A stretch of DNA of 64,000 nt, from assembly GCF_905163445.1 (NCBI RefSeq), contig NC_053200.1, positions 10,168,001 to 10,232,000 of the forward strand, in the 5' to 3' direction. This document shows, one piece after another, positions 21,460 through 32,939 of the stretch. Positions within the stretch are counted from its first letter, which is position 1; every line of letters starts with the position of its first letter. The notes under the pieces are model-generated. The model ran no database searches. It had not been told where the DNA came from and saw nothing but the letters and a program-made list of their open reading frames with translations. Source of the DNA: Pararge aegeria (lineage: Eukaryota; Arthropoda; Insecta; Lepidoptera; Nymphalidae). The position numbers and the translations under genes are program-made.

Positions 21460-22837
21460 GCCTACGTAGGTATGTAACTTAAAAGAAGAGTTACATTACA
21501 TTACTTACATTTTTTTATCTATTACCAGAAACAAACCATTTTATAAATTTAAAATTGAGCTCTCTTTGCTTCTTTCAATTTTGTGTTTTGCTGAAGAAAA
21601 CTTGAAATCAAGTCTAAATATTACTACTTTACAAGCAGTTATCAGTTAATTTGTCTGTATTATAGAAAACTTATTTTGAACCAATAACCAACAAGTTCAG
21701 TGCTGTACATCGTTAATTATCGTATACCTGAATTGTTCATTATCTACAAGGCCTTATGGTGATTTGTTGAACACAAGACGCAGTTGATCCCAGTCACATT
21801 TTGTATAACAAAAATAAAGATAGATTAGTCTGCACATGTAGAATGCAGCAGCACATTAGCACTTAATTTACTGTCTTGCTTTACAGATACCATTAACATA
21901 GTTATCGCCATCATCTCTCTACCATGTACATTTTTTATGCACTAAATATTTGACTCGAACTCTGATTAATTAGGGCTGAAATATGATTTATATACTGAAA
22001 TAAAAGTCTATTTTACTCACTGTGATAGTAGCTTTGCTATAAAAGAATTTATAAGATCAGTTAATTAAGTTTTTGTGTTTATCCATTACATATATAAAAT
22101 CATATCTTTCCTCTTTATACTCTCATATTAGTTAAGATAAATCTTGCTATACTGTTATAAATGGGGAAGATTAGATGGATGCATATACTCAATTAGACCA
22201 TATCGGCTTATCGGATCGATATGAGAGGCAGAGATATAGTTAGCAGTATAGAATAGCACATATAGCTCTCTATACAGGAAAGACTAACGGTTCAGGCAGG
22301 GTTTTTAGTAAACCGAAAAAAAACAGCAAGTAAATTATAAATTACACCGTACAGATACGCGGGGGTTTTAATAAACAGAAATAACAGCAAGTAAATTACA
22401 CTGTACAGATTTGTCGTATCTTTGCGGAATATGTTCATTGTGTGAAATGCTTACCGTTACAGCAAAAATAGGTTACACAAGTGCTGTGGGAGCGTTAAAC
22501 ATAAAATGGTTTTAAATTACCCGGGCCGCATTTTAATTTAGGCATTTGTAACCGATCCTATACGTCTGGCTCTTGTCACTTGAGAGTTGATATCGTGTTA
22601 ACCTAGATACTTTCATTTGCATTTAAGGGCGTGCGCCTACTGCTAGGGATTATGGAAATCATGTAAGGAATGCATTACATCATATCTTTGGGTCGCGAGA
22701 TGATGATACAGTAAGTTTAACTCTAATTATTTTACCGGCTGGTCCTTTGTTCTTTTCAATCTTAAAAAATAAAAACTTGTTTATTTTGCTTGTTTAATAT
22801 AATAATAAAAAAGGTACTAATATATAAAAGTAAAGGT
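21460..22837. other. no recognised feature
   Basis: Long AT-rich stretch. No coding frame or repeat family recognised. Confidence 0.35.
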
Positions 22838-23222
22838 AGGCTTCAGTTTCGGGGGACTGAGTTAGATCGAATGTCTAATGACGAAGTTTATTAATTTATT
22901 ATAGAAAATTAAGTTTCCCATGTAAGTGACTTAGGTCTTTTTATGGGAATAAATGTCTTTAAACCTAAACCTCTTAACTTTTCGGAGCGATGTGCTTTTG
23001 AAGAAGGTAGTTAATTAAATATCATTTGCTTTAACGATAATGGAAACCAAAATAAGGAAACCTGCATTCCAGAGAGTTCTCCATAATGTTCTCAAAAGCG
23101 TGTGAAGTCTACCAATCCAGATTGTCTACCATAATGGACTACGGCCTAAGCTCGTCTTATTCTGAGAGGAAACCCGTGCTGTAGTGGTCGGGTATTGTGT
23201 TGATATTAATGATGATGATACA
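22838..23222 (+). mobile_element. SINE-B with internal insertion
   Basis: Head remnant TTCGGGGGACTGAGTTAGATCGA (22848-22870). Body resumes at about 22972 (CTCTTAACTTTTCGGAGCGA) and continues through TAAGGAAACCTGCATTCC, GAGTTCTCCATAATGTTCTC, GACTACGGCCTAAGC and a TGATGATGATA tail. About 90 bp (22880-22970) of unrelated AT-rich sequence splits head from body, with no clear target duplication. Confidence 0.7.
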
Positions 23223-23516
23223 AATATATCAGTGATAAACAAAAATTCAAAGATAAACGTACTCCGAGTAACACTAAAACCTACGCTTAAGTTTATTTAA
23301 ACTAACTGCCCAAATACTAGAACTGCATAGTTTCGATACAGTTATGCCAACTACACAGAACTGCTCCAAAATTACCTATCTGCAGCTGGTATCCAGAAAA
23401 CTTGTATATTTTAAATTTTAATCTTTAAAAAGATTAAATTATGAGTGAAAGTTATTTCCTTAGAACGCACTGAACTTCGGAAATTTGTTACAATTTAAAA
23501 ATCTTTTTGATTTGAA

Positions 23517-23561
23517 TAGCACTATTGTAGAGAAAGGATAACCTTCTCGAGAATAGTGCTA
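23517..23561. repeat. hairpin, 10-bp arms
   Basis: TAGCACTATT and AATAGTGCTA enclose 25 nt that themselves partly pair (AAGG/CCTT, GAGA/TCTC). It lies 9 bp upstream of the much longer hairpin. Confidence 0.8.
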
Positions 23562-23570
23562 AGTGAATCG

Positions 23571-23672
23571 ATTTCTTAAGCATAGATCAACGGGTACATA
23601 CCACGATAATGGGTCGAAATATCAACAAATTCAAAATCGTGGTATGTACCCGTTGATCTATGCTTAAGAAAT
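23571..23672. repeat. perfect hairpin, 37-bp arms, 28-nt loop
   Basis: Bases 23571-23607 are the exact reverse complement of 23636-23672. The loop is 23608-23635. This is the longest perfect inverted repeat in the window. Confidence 0.97.
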
Positions 23673-24849
23673 GTTGATTAACAACGAAAATCTTAGTTCA
23701 AAATCTTCAAGTGAATAGATATTTAAAATCACGCCAAAACCCTTAGGAGCCAAACAGACGTGAATAATACATTACAGGTTCGGGGTACATAGTGTAAAAT
23801 AGCAGAAGAAACTTTGTAGAGGAATCTTTATGTATGTATTTATGCGTTCGAAGTCCCGGGGATTACTAGATTTTTTTAAGAACTTGTTATTTTTTGACTA
23901 AAAAATTTTGCATCTTAGCCATCTCACTTTTAATAAAGATGAATCGATAGTAAATAACGCTGAATACCTTTACTCTTATTCCTTAGTAGGTTCAAAGTAT
24001 GTAATATTCACAAAGTAGTTATGAAACGAATGGTCTTTAGTCAGCACACAGTATGCAATCAATTTGTCGTATTAAGTAACCCTTTTATGATTTAATAACT
24101 CTCCATAAATGGGTAGGTATATTATGCGATATGTGTTACGGTCAAATTGATTGTTTTATATAAGTAAGTATAACATGTACATAAATTCAGCCTAAGAAGT
24201 AAATTAAGGAAGTAATTTCACTGTACCTACATTTTGTAATAATTAAGGTGTTTAAGGCAAGCGAAAAAAAGAAACGCGCTTTACGCAATATTAGTATTAT
24301 CGCATTGAATTTAACAGGTTTCTTTAAGATAAAAAAACAGCGTTTGGTACTTCAGTCAATCAGTGAGTATATTATTTATCGAAAATTGGTGGCTCATAAC
24401 CTCATAACATAATTGAGATGTACTAAATTTGTATAAAAGACACTAGCGACCAGTATGCGAGTTTTTATTGGCCGGCCTAACATAACCACTCTTTTCCAAA
24501 CGAATTGGTCAGCGTCAGGAATTTTCTCTGTCCGTCTTTGTCAAGAGATTTCACTACGCATATTGCTAAGATATAAATTCTTCTAATACTAAATCCTTGC
24601 ATCATCTATATTGTTTGTATCCGTAGCTACAAACATTGATTGTGATTGGCATTGATTCGCCGACTTTTTGCTCTTTTTTCATAACGGTTCGTTGTATACG
24701 AAAATATCGCGCGGTACGGAGGAACGTCAGACGTCAATATGACGTCGGATCAACGCGTGCCGTGTGATTGATCGGCAATTTTCATAGGTACTCGTATAAA
24801 GATAGGAGAACTTCACGAATAGGTGAATCTAGTTTATCTATCTATCTAG
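23673..24849. other. no recognised repeat; GC-richer patch
   Basis: Mostly AT-rich. A GC-richer patch at about 24640-24780 includes the palindromic site listed separately. Confidence 0.35.
24730..24746. promoter_or_regulatory. palindromic TGACGTC half-sites
   Basis: GACGTCA, spacer ATA, TGACGTC: two inverted CRE-like half-sites (CREB/ATF type). Function is inferred from the motif alone. Confidence 0.25.
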
Positions 24850-24910
24850 TTTTTTTTTATTCTACTAGTGAGCCCTTGATTACTATCTCACCTAGTGGTA
24901 ACTTGGTAAG
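24850..24910 (-). mobile_element. SINE-C tail fragment
   Basis: TTCTACTAGTGAGCCCTTGA, TTACTATCTCACCTAGTGG is the complement of a SINE-C tail. Confidence 0.55.
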
Positions 24911-25274
24911 CAAGTTTTCTAGTTTAGTTTGACCACAATTCTTGCAGAAACATACAAAAAATTATAAAAAGACAAGAAAAAAAACCACTTAAATAATCAA
25001 AATGTACGTTGGGTCTTGTGGTCAATGGGACACCTCTTCAGCTCTGTGTTGCAGCAACATGGTAGTAGGTATCTGCGAAGGAATACTGCTACGCTGATTT
25101 TCAGTACGCACCCATATTAAAACCTATATCCCTACTCGATTTCTACGCAGCATCGTACTGAAACCCCACCATAGGAAAAGTTTATTTCCATCGATAATTT
25201 CAACTAGTTCTACTGGAAATATTTTTTCCTAGTTTTGCGACTTGAAAAAACACCATTGCATAAATAAGTAATGA
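24911..25274. other. unassigned
   Basis: TTTCTACGCAGCATCGTACTG at about 25140-25160 resembles part of SINE-C. The rest is not recognised. Confidence 0.3.
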
Positions 25275-25528
25275 AATAAATATACTACGGCATGACACAC
25301 ATCGCCATCTAGCCCCAAAGTAAGCGTAGCTTGTGTTATGGGTACTAAGATGTCTGATGAATGTTTTTTATGAATAATAAACATAAATACTTAGAATATA
25401 CATATAAATACCAGACACTGAAAAATATTTATGCTCCTCACACAAACAATTTTCATTCGTACGAATCGAAACCTCAGAAAGCAGGGGTCGCTGCAAACTG
25501 CGTCAACCGGCTGTCAAAGCATAAGCGT
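25275..25528 (-). mobile_element. SINE-A, B box eroded
   Basis: AGCCCCAAAGTAAGCGTAGC at left, then the ATACTTAGAATATACATATA body. The head at right has GGGGTCGCTGCAAACTGCG. The B-box region is disrupted (TACGAATCGAAACC). Confidence 0.85.
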
Positions 25529-26067
25529 AGCATAGAAATACTAGTATTCTTTTGACTCTATTAGTAGTTGTCATAATAATTTAATATATTTCGTATTATC
25601 TTGATAAGTTTGTAGGTTTAGAGCATATACTTAATGGGCGTTTTTCGTCGCAGGTAATTTTTTTTTTTAAACTAGATCTTATATTAACAGCGCGTGATAG
25701 CAACAAAGCTTGCTGTGCCATGTGTAATTAAACATAATTGTTTCACAATGGTCTAGCTGGTTAATTACCCTTAATGCGTTATGTCCACTGTAACAGGGTT
25801 TGTCTAATACCTACGTAGCGTTTCAGAATAATTAATAGTACCTACTAGGTGGAGTTAAAAGCACTGTTTTGTACGGATAAGTTTACTAAACGTATAAGCA
25901 ATAATCTTGTTAATTCATTGTTTTGTACGAATATTATAGGTATTAACAGTTAAATACGTATTTAATAGGTTTCATGTATTAGTTTTCTTGGAACAAATAC
26001 TTGTACTACTTAGGTTTTTCTTGTTTATTTATGTTTGGTATTGCTATCTTACCACTACCAAACTTAA
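25529..26067. other. no recognised feature
   Basis: AT-rich spacer. Confidence 0.35.
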
Positions 26068-26475
26068 ATAGCGGTGATAGTCTAGTGGTAAACACTCGCC
26101 TATCTTTTGGGGCGGCCGAGTTCGATTCCCAGCACCTCTAACTTTTCGAACATACTGTGCGTTTTAATTTAAGAAATTAAATATCACTTGATTTAACGGT
26201 GAAGGTACACGTCCTTCATAATGTAGGTATTGAAAGGGGTGAAGTCTGACAATCCCCACAAGGCCAGTGGGGTGGACTACGACCAGTGGCGTGCACTGGG
26301 TTTCTTACCAGGGTATGCATAAGGCAGGAAAATGGCATAAAATTTCAAAAATCCTCCTCCTATACGAGTTATATATCAATTTTAGGGTAAGCAGTGCTTT
26401 TGAGCATGTATGAAGTGCACGCCACTGACTACGACCTAAAGTCTTCTTATTCTGACAAAAACGGATGCCCTGGAC
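26068..26475 (+). mobile_element. SINE-B interrupted by MITE-1b
   Basis: Head AGCGGTGATAGTCTAGTGGT, B box CGAGTTCGATTCCCAGC, body TATCACTTGATTTAACGGTG, then GGTGGACTACGAC. It resumes after the MITE with ACTACGACCTAAAGTCTTC and TTCTGACAAAAACGGATGCC. Confidence 0.85.
26284..26427. mobile_element. MITE-1b (hAT-like), 144 bp, perfect 8-bp target duplication
   Basis: Ends CAGTGGCGTGCAC and GTGCACGCCACTG. Perfect duplication ACTACGAC at 26276-26283 and 26428-26435. It is inserted in SINE-B, so it is younger than that SINE. It shares the interior with the copy at 35818-35953. Confidence 0.95.
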
Positions 26476-26571
26476 TGCTGTGCTAATGAAAAAGCAGTCT
26501 TTATTTTATGTCTACAGAAACAATATTATATATGTCAAAACACATTTATAACATTTAATTATATATGTGTG

Positions 26572-26700
26572 ACGGACCTGCTGATCGTAGGAAAAACATG
26601 GCCTATTAACGGAACAATACTTCACAGGGCATGCGAGGAACACGGCCTATAAAGTGCCAAACTTTGTCCATCAATATGAGGCGTAGGTGTCAAGCTTCAC
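26572..26700 (-). mobile_element. Repeat-E fragment
   Basis: The complement contains CACCTACGCCTCATATTGAT GGA, AGGCCGTGTTCCTCGCATGC, the same order as the Repeat-E interior at 37.6 and (minus) 48.7 kb. Confidence 0.6.
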
Positions 26701-26787
26701 GTGAACTGTGTTACACTCCCACACATGGTTTGCCTGTCCAATTTCAGCCACTATGGTCAATTTACAGGTAGATTTTACAACTACTGC

Positions 26788-27030
26788 GCAAACTCTCTAT
26801 TCCCTCACTGTCATAGTTCGATGGCACGACAGACACCGGATGGGAACAGATAAGGTGTAGGACCAACAGCTTAATGTGTTCTCCGAGGCAACGCCAATTT
26901 TCAAAATCCGGGCTGGTTCTAAGAATTTCTTGATAGAAAAACCCAATATCATTGGCCCGAACCGGGGATCAAACCCAGGACCTCGTGACCTGCAGTTGAA
27001 TATGATAACCACTAGACTTACAATCAGAAT
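26788..27030 (-). mobile_element. SINE-D, well preserved
   Basis: Minus-strand head CTAGTGGTTATCATATTCAA, B-box GGGTTTGATCCCCGGTTCGG, then CAATGATATTGGGTTTTTC, GAGAACACATTAAGCTGTTG and GGTCCTACACC. The tail side is at 26790. Confidence 0.85.
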
Positions 27031-27287
27031 GGTTATAATTACTTTCGAATTTATAATATTAGTTTGTGTGCATTATAAATACTAAAGAATATTACAGCTT
27101 GCCTTGCTTGTCTTCAATCTACTCTCAGCCTTAGAGAAGCTAATCTCGGCATTTCTATGAGTCATAGAGTCAGCGATCTACACATAGTCGCCCGTTGCTA
27201 ACTGCATTGGTATCCAAGGTTGAAACCAATGATCACTATGTAATTCTACTAGAGTTCAACAAGCTAGTTAGTTTCATTACAAAATAC
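27031..27287. other. no recognised feature
   Basis: Short AT-rich spacer between SINE-D and SINE-B. Confidence 0.3.
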
Positions 27288-27530
27288 AAGCGGCGATAGC
27301 CTAGGACTTCGGCCTGATTCTGGGGTGGACTGCATTTTATCTCCGGCACCTTTCTTTTCGAAGATGCGGGGAAGGAAAACATCTCGAGGAAACCTGCATT
27401 CCCGAAAGTTATCGATAATGTTTGGGAGAGGCGTGGGAATTCCATTAATATAGCCATCTATCAATTTAGCTGGGCCATCGTGTTAGTCTGCGGCCCAAAC
27501 CTTTTTCTGGGCAGGTAATGGTTTGATGAT
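27288..27530 (+). mobile_element. SINE-B
   Basis: GCGGCGATAGCCTAGGACTT head, GAGGAAACCTGCATTCCCGA, then AGTTATCGATAATGTTTGGG and a GGTAATGGTTTGATGATAAT tail. Confidence 0.8.
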
Positions 27531-27574
27531 AATGGTTCTTTCTTTATGTCTTCAACATCATCATTGTCAACTGA

Positions 27575-27650
27575 TAGACTTTTGTGTGTAGTTGCAAACG
27601 CCATGGGCATGTGCCGTTTGGGTACAGCTAATTAAAAAAAAAAAAAACTT
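27575..27650 (+). mobile_element. unclassified retroelement 3' end
   Basis: GGGCATGTGCCGTTTGGGT, then AATT and A13 looks like a retroelement tail. The family is not identified. Confidence 0.3.
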
Positions 27651-28759
27651 TTCCTAGTTGGGCAACTCCTTGAGATCCCAACATCCAATGACACAGTATT
27701 TAATTGTACTTAAATGAAAACTTATTAAATGTTAACTTACTTCTCCAAAATAACATCTAGCAATACAGACACGCAAGATTTTTAACTTTAGGTCGGCAAC
27801 ATGTTAGCGTTAAAGAATAATTAAATATAAGTTGTCTAAATTTTCTTATATACATGCATTCATTTTTAAACTGTTGTAACTCAATTATTAATAGTACTTT
27901 ATTGATGTATATTCAACTTTTGTAGCGAGTCGCATGGTATTTAGAGTCTAAGATGCTGCCAATGCTGCCTTCTAGAGTGACGATTCCGCAATGGAAACCG
28001 CAGCATTGGTAGACCCCAACTATATGTACAAACTATAAAACATCTAGACATATGCCAGATTTCAAATCCAAGTTAAGTCTGCACCTGATTGTATATAACA
28101 AAATAGTAAAATTACAATTAACACTGATATGCCAATAATACGGGTAGTGTACGTACTTCCTATATATATTTGTCCTAAACTACTGCCGTAGGTATAGACA
28201 TTTTATTTACTTAATCATTAAACTAATTACTTCTATTGGCGCCTGTTATCGCCGTATGAATAATTAATTAATACATTGTATGCGGCTAATAGTTATATAT
28301 GTAATTATTTTTATAAGTCGAGATAAGTTTTTATAACGTTAATATGCATTGCCTTTATTATTAATGCACTATATTTTTCCTTAACGCCGTAGATGTAATT
28401 ACCGTGTTTTTCTTTTTTTTTTTAATGTCTTCCCAATGATTTTAATCCTTAACTGTTAAAGCTATAATGGCGCTTTTGTACAGCCCGTAGTATCGCAAGC
28501 GCAACTAAGCCGTTATGCTTTTCACTGCAACTGAGGATAAGATCCAGTCAGTTCAACCAAAACAATGGATATAATAATAAAAATAATTTCTAATGGAACT
28601 GATATTACAAACTCACACATATTTAGTATTACTTTTATGAATTCCAATCCAATAGCGTTACAAAATATAGTAATTAAACAGAATGATAATTAAATAACTA
28701 TTCTTCAATAAAAAAGGATAAAAAGGGGGAAGGAAAATAGGCATCGATATATTCCGAGG
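27651..28759. other. no recognised feature
   Basis: AT-rich. A short GC-richer patch at 27920-28020 shows no coding frame. Confidence 0.35.
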
Positions 28760-28927
28760 CATTGAATTCAAAAATTCTTTAATCATGTTGGCCTATCTCA
28801 GGCACTTATGAAGCGTTCATACATATTATATGTTTACATAACTATAAGGGGATGGTGATAACTACGTTCGCCAACTTAAACCTAAAGTCGTTCTAAACGG
28901 GCCCTGATCTAAGAAAGAGCTCACAAT
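28760..28927 (-). mobile_element. LINE-K 3' end
   Basis: The complement reads AACGCTTCATAAGTGCCTGA, GATAGGCCAACATGATTAAA GAATTTTTGAATT at its 3' end, and further in GACTTTAGGTTTAAGTTGGC. It matches the plus-strand copy at 30511-30690. Confidence 0.75.
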
Positions 28928-28935
28928 AAACTTAG

Positions 28936-29439
28936 CCGCGTTTTTTGTAATCACTATCTCACAGTAAATTAATATTAATCTATGACGTTAACCATTGGTC
29001 AAGCTGCTCTTATTTTGTTTTCGTTTTGATTGACGCCATTTTGGCGCTGTAAGCGGGCCGCTGTATCACGAGTGTCCAAGGAACTAAATTACACGTCGCA
29101 GTACGTCAGGTATATCTTATCAAATGAGAACAACATTTTAAGAATCAAACGTGGAAAAAGGTCAGTGATGTAGTATAACTTAAAACTAAAATTAACATCT
29201 ATGTCTGTGTGTGTGTGTGTGTGCGTATGTGGTGGACATCATTCCCATCGTCCGATATGTTCTTAATCCGATCTGACGTCACCTCGTCACCGATAGGAAA
29301 TTGACCGCTAACCGTCACAAAATGTCGCCGCTATATTTGTCACTTCCTATCCGCGTTAGGGATTAAAATCATTATTATTCCTTTAAAGTATGTGCTGCGA
29401 ATTTATTATACTTACGTCTATAGGTACGCACTTATTTCT
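28936..29439. other. unassigned, contains (GT)n and a CRE site
   Basis: (GT)n at 29205-29222. A perfect TGACGTCA octamer is at 29274-29281. GATAGGAA and TTCCTATC form a loose inverted pair at 29293-29352. Confidence 0.4.
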
Positions 29440-29660
29440 ACTGCCTCATCGGTCAATGTGTTTCAATTTTCAACTACGGATCACGAGGTCTTGGGTTCGA
29501 ATGCCGGTACAGGCCAAATTGTTAAAAGTATTGTGTATTTCTATAAAAGAATTTTCGGTACCATCCTATAGTCAGGATGTTGGCGGTGTCAGCCTCCGTG
29601 CCTCGAAAAGCTGTTGGTCCGGGCTGTTATCACTAAATTGTGGTAATATGTAGTCGTTAA
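29440..29660 (+). mobile_element. SINE-D
   Basis: Head ATCACGAGGTCTTGGGTTCG with B box GGGTTCGAATGCC, then GGCCAAATTGTTAAAAGTAT, GTGCCTCGAAAAGCTGTTGG TCC. The head start is decayed. Confidence 0.8.
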
Positions 29661-30322
29661 ACACACAATGTAAAATTTAAATAATTAATGTCAAAAGTCA
29701 AATTATCAAATGTCATTTTGTTATAACAATCATCAATAGTTTAAGAGTTCTTATCTTGTAACCATTTTTCGAGTTGAGGAATAAATTGTATCATTGAAAG
29801 TACTTTTATGTAAGTAGGTAATATTTTAAAAATTTTAATGCTGCGTATTTTTTTCTGAAATAAGGCTCTTCTCTCGTCTATTTTCATTTCCATTTCTAAC
29901 TTATTTCATCATTAACACGAATCGTTTTAAAAATGTGAGGGCTCACTTTAAAAAACGTTATTATTTCTAAAATATACATACAAACCGACAAACAAGCACA
30001 CCATTCCATTAATAATATTAGTAAGAATAAAATACAAGGTATTCATGTCTAACTTACTAAACATATGTTAATTTACGCCAACCTGATTCTCGAATGGTAA
30101 CAAAACTTTACTCGCCGACAATGTGACCTCAGATGCCATCGTGCTATTTCCAATTCCGAGCAATTAATTTGAATTACAAAATGCAATCTCAGTAATGTGA
30201 TATCTCGCCATTCTCTACAATGCCTCAACGCGCCATCACAATCAGTAGATTTAGTACTAGATATGCTCGCTCACAATCGAGGAGTTGGTTCCATCATCAC
30301 CTCACAATCTTGGTAACAATAT
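29661..30322. other. mostly unassigned
   Basis: A minus-strand Helitron 5' remnant (TTACTAATATTATTAATGG complement, then GTGTGCTTGTTTGTCGG) is visible at about 29973-30030. A LINE-K-like AACGCTTCATAAGTACCTGG scrap begins at about 30329. Confidence 0.4.
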
Positions 30323-30510
30323 AAGTATGAACGCTTCATAAGTACCTGGAACTGGAAGTACCTTAAAGATTACCTTCTCAATAGTTCGAAGTTTATATAA
30401 AACGTAAGCTTACAGAAAAATCCTATTATAATGTTAAGGATTACTTAACGATAAAATGCCTTGGGTGTGAATTGCACTAGCTTCAAAGCTTAATATAAGT
30501 TTACTGTGGA

Positions 30511-30690
30511 TGGTTTGTTGTGGGCTCTTTTAAGACCAGGGCGCGTTTTAAAACCTCGTAGCTTTAGGTTTAAGTTGGCGAACGAACTTATCACCAACCC
30601 CTTACAATTATTTACGAGTACGAACGCTTCATAAGTGCCTGTGATAGGCCCACATGAATAAAGAAATTTTGAATGAATTGAATTGAATTT
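30511..30690 (+). mobile_element. LINE-K 3' end
   Basis: TAGCTTTAGGTTTAAGTTGG, AACGCTTCATAAGTGCCTGT, GATAGGCCCACATGAATAAA GAAATTTTGAATGAATTG. It is in inverted orientation to the copy 1.6 kb upstream. Confidence 0.8.
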
Positions 30691-31304
30691 TTAAGTATTA
30701 ATTTCCGCGGCGAACATGTAATAAAGGATTAAATACTTTCTCTCGTTAAGTCTTTACTTCATATGACTTGGCAACAGACAGCTGAGTGGCCAGCCCATCA
30801 ATTTATTTTTATAGTCGTCTTTACGCCAAACAATTATGGGTCAACAGCCGCTCTACTTTGCACAATAGAATAGCCTCCACCCGTTGCCGCTCATTGTGGC
30901 CAAAGTGATTAATTCAGGACATAACAGAAATGTGGTCCGACCATCCATTGGGAATTAAGGCCAACGTCACTAGATAGCGTCATCCAATAATGACTACTGG
31001 AGCAATTCGTGATAGATGAAATCCATAAATCATTTAATGTAGACATAGCTAATGTAGTTATATTGGTGATAATTTTGTGAGTTGTCGAGGCTTGCTGGTA
31101 AAGTTATATTAAAGTTGCCAAACATTCCTCAGATTCTTCTAAATCAATTTAATTGAAGGAGTTACGTTATTCAACTTGATTTCATTGTAATTAAAAAATA
31201 GACTCTTCAGTAAGTAGGTAGTTTAAAAATTGTCAATTCAGTTCCTTGTATTGTATACAATGCATATTAATTCGAGTCTACGACTATTATATTTCTCTAC
31301 ATAC
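30691..31304. other. no recognised feature
   Basis: AT-rich, with a more balanced patch at 30770-31000. No repeat or coding call. Confidence 0.35.
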
Positions 31305-31450
31305 TTAGTATAAAACAAAGTAGCTTTCCGCGTCTGTCTGTTTATCCAATCATTTACTTACTTACTCCTTCTAAAGGCGATTCTGATGCGGTTTTCCCCT
31401 TTCTGTTTAGATAATTTCCACAAATAGTTAAGGTGTATAAAACAGCAGTA
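31305..31450 (+). mobile_element. Helitron-like fragment
   Basis: AGTAGCTTTCCGCGTCTGTC, TGTTTATCCAATC, then GATTCTGATGCGGTTTTCCC resembles the interior of this Helitron group. Confidence 0.35.
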
Positions 31451-32079
31451 TACAATTTTTCTATTATTAAAAAAAAAGGAATATTTTGCAACCGAGATGC
31501 AGATTTTTTTTCTAATTTATACCAGTGCGAAAATGGGGGCGGGTCGCTTGTATTTATGTATAAACAAAATACATCTGTGCGTTTGTTCGAAAAAATAACC
31601 TTTTTAGCTAGAATAAGGGATAAAATAAAAAGAAATAACTTGTTCGCGGACCAAGTTGAGTGTCGCCGCTACTCTACTCATTAATAAAAAAATCTTTCAC
31701 TACCGTTTAATTTTTGTTTGTTGTTTCTATATCTTATACTTATGTATAAAGCTGAAAAGTTTATTTATTTGTTTGCTTGATTGCGTTGATCTTCTGGAAC
31801 AACTTGTCTGATTTGAAAGATTATTTCAGTATTGGATAGCCCATTTATCGAGGCTATATATCACCACGCTAATACCGATAGGAGAATAGCACCAATGAAG
31901 AATGTTTCAAAATCGCGGCTTTTTTTTTTTTTTGAGAGCTTCCGTTACGTATGCTACGTAAAGGTTTCGATAAAATCATAAATGGCAAAGTTCTTAAAAA
32001 GAGTCCGCAACAGTATATGTCTATCAGTTAAAATGATTCTTCGGCTACCACAAATATTGCCCTTTAAGCGTATAAGTTC
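31451..32079. other. no recognised feature
   Basis: AT-rich, with a T-rich run near 31920. Confidence 0.35.
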
Positions 32080-32292
32080 TTTTTTTTTTATTTTACTACA
32101 AGTTAACCCTTAACTGCAATCTCACCTGGTCTCAAGTGTTGATGCCGTCTAAGATGGTAGCGGGCTAACCGGGTAGGGAGTATGGTTGTCAAACCCCTAA
32201 TCGGTTCCTACGCGACATCGCACCGGAACACTAAATCGCTTAGCGGCACGTCTTTGTCGGCAGGGTGGTAACTAGCCACGGCCGAAGCCACA
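32080..32292 (-). mobile_element. SINE-C, head missing
   Basis: The tail side is at left (TTTACTACAAGTTAACCCTT, CTGCAATCTCACCTGGT), then CTACGCGACATCGCACCGGA, GCGGCACGTCTTTGTCGGCA and GGTAACTAGCCACGGCCGAA. The sequence stops before the tRNA head. Confidence 0.8.
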
Positions 32293-32725
32293 CATACCAT
32301 TGTTTTAATGACAGTTCTTCCTTCCAATAATAATTATTAAAATAGATAACAACGTAACTCGAGTTGATTGAACTTTTGCGTACGGGTAAGATAATGTTTA
32401 TCTGTTGAGAAAAAACATTCACTTTAGTGTACAAGACAATCTACTAAAAGTTTCAACCTTAATGGTTTTTAGACAATTTGATGCTATAATTATTTCTATA
32501 TTGTACATATGGCAAGTCGCAATCTGAGACTCTAACACCATCACAACTTGCTGATTTGTTATGTTCGGCCGTACCAATTAAAATAAAACGAGGAACACGA
32601 GGTGTTGATGAAAAATTAGCTTTTCAAGTCTAGCTAGGATTTATGTATCTGTAGACCGTAGGTACCTTTAAAAAGATTTTAAGTGTGCCGTAAAGCTTCA
32701 CCTCCACGAGCGAGAATATTGCACC
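32293..32725. other. no recognised feature
   Basis: AT-rich spacer. Confidence 0.35.
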
Positions 32726-32906
32726 CAAAGAATTAAGAATATACAGAAACCGCGTACACGACTAATATTGAGGCATCAAAAACCACGCCACTTTAGTAGT
32801 GTTTCTGCAGTTGACAGTAATTATTTTACCTCTTATGTTCTTAACGACACAATGCACTGCATGCAATAGTGGCTGAATGAGGGTTCTGTATGTTCTCAAT
32901 TCTGTG
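32726..32906. mobile_element. MITE-2 (hAT-like), 181 bp, perfect 8-bp target duplication
   Basis: Ends CAAAGAATTAAGAATATAC and GTATGTTCTCAATTCTGTG. Flanks ATTGCACC at 32718-32725 and 32907-32914 are identical. The interior is shared with 17496-17773 (GTACACGACTAATATTGA, GCAGTTGACA). Confidence 0.92.
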
Positions 32907-32939
32907 ATTGCACCTTCCAATTTTTTGACCAAACCATTT

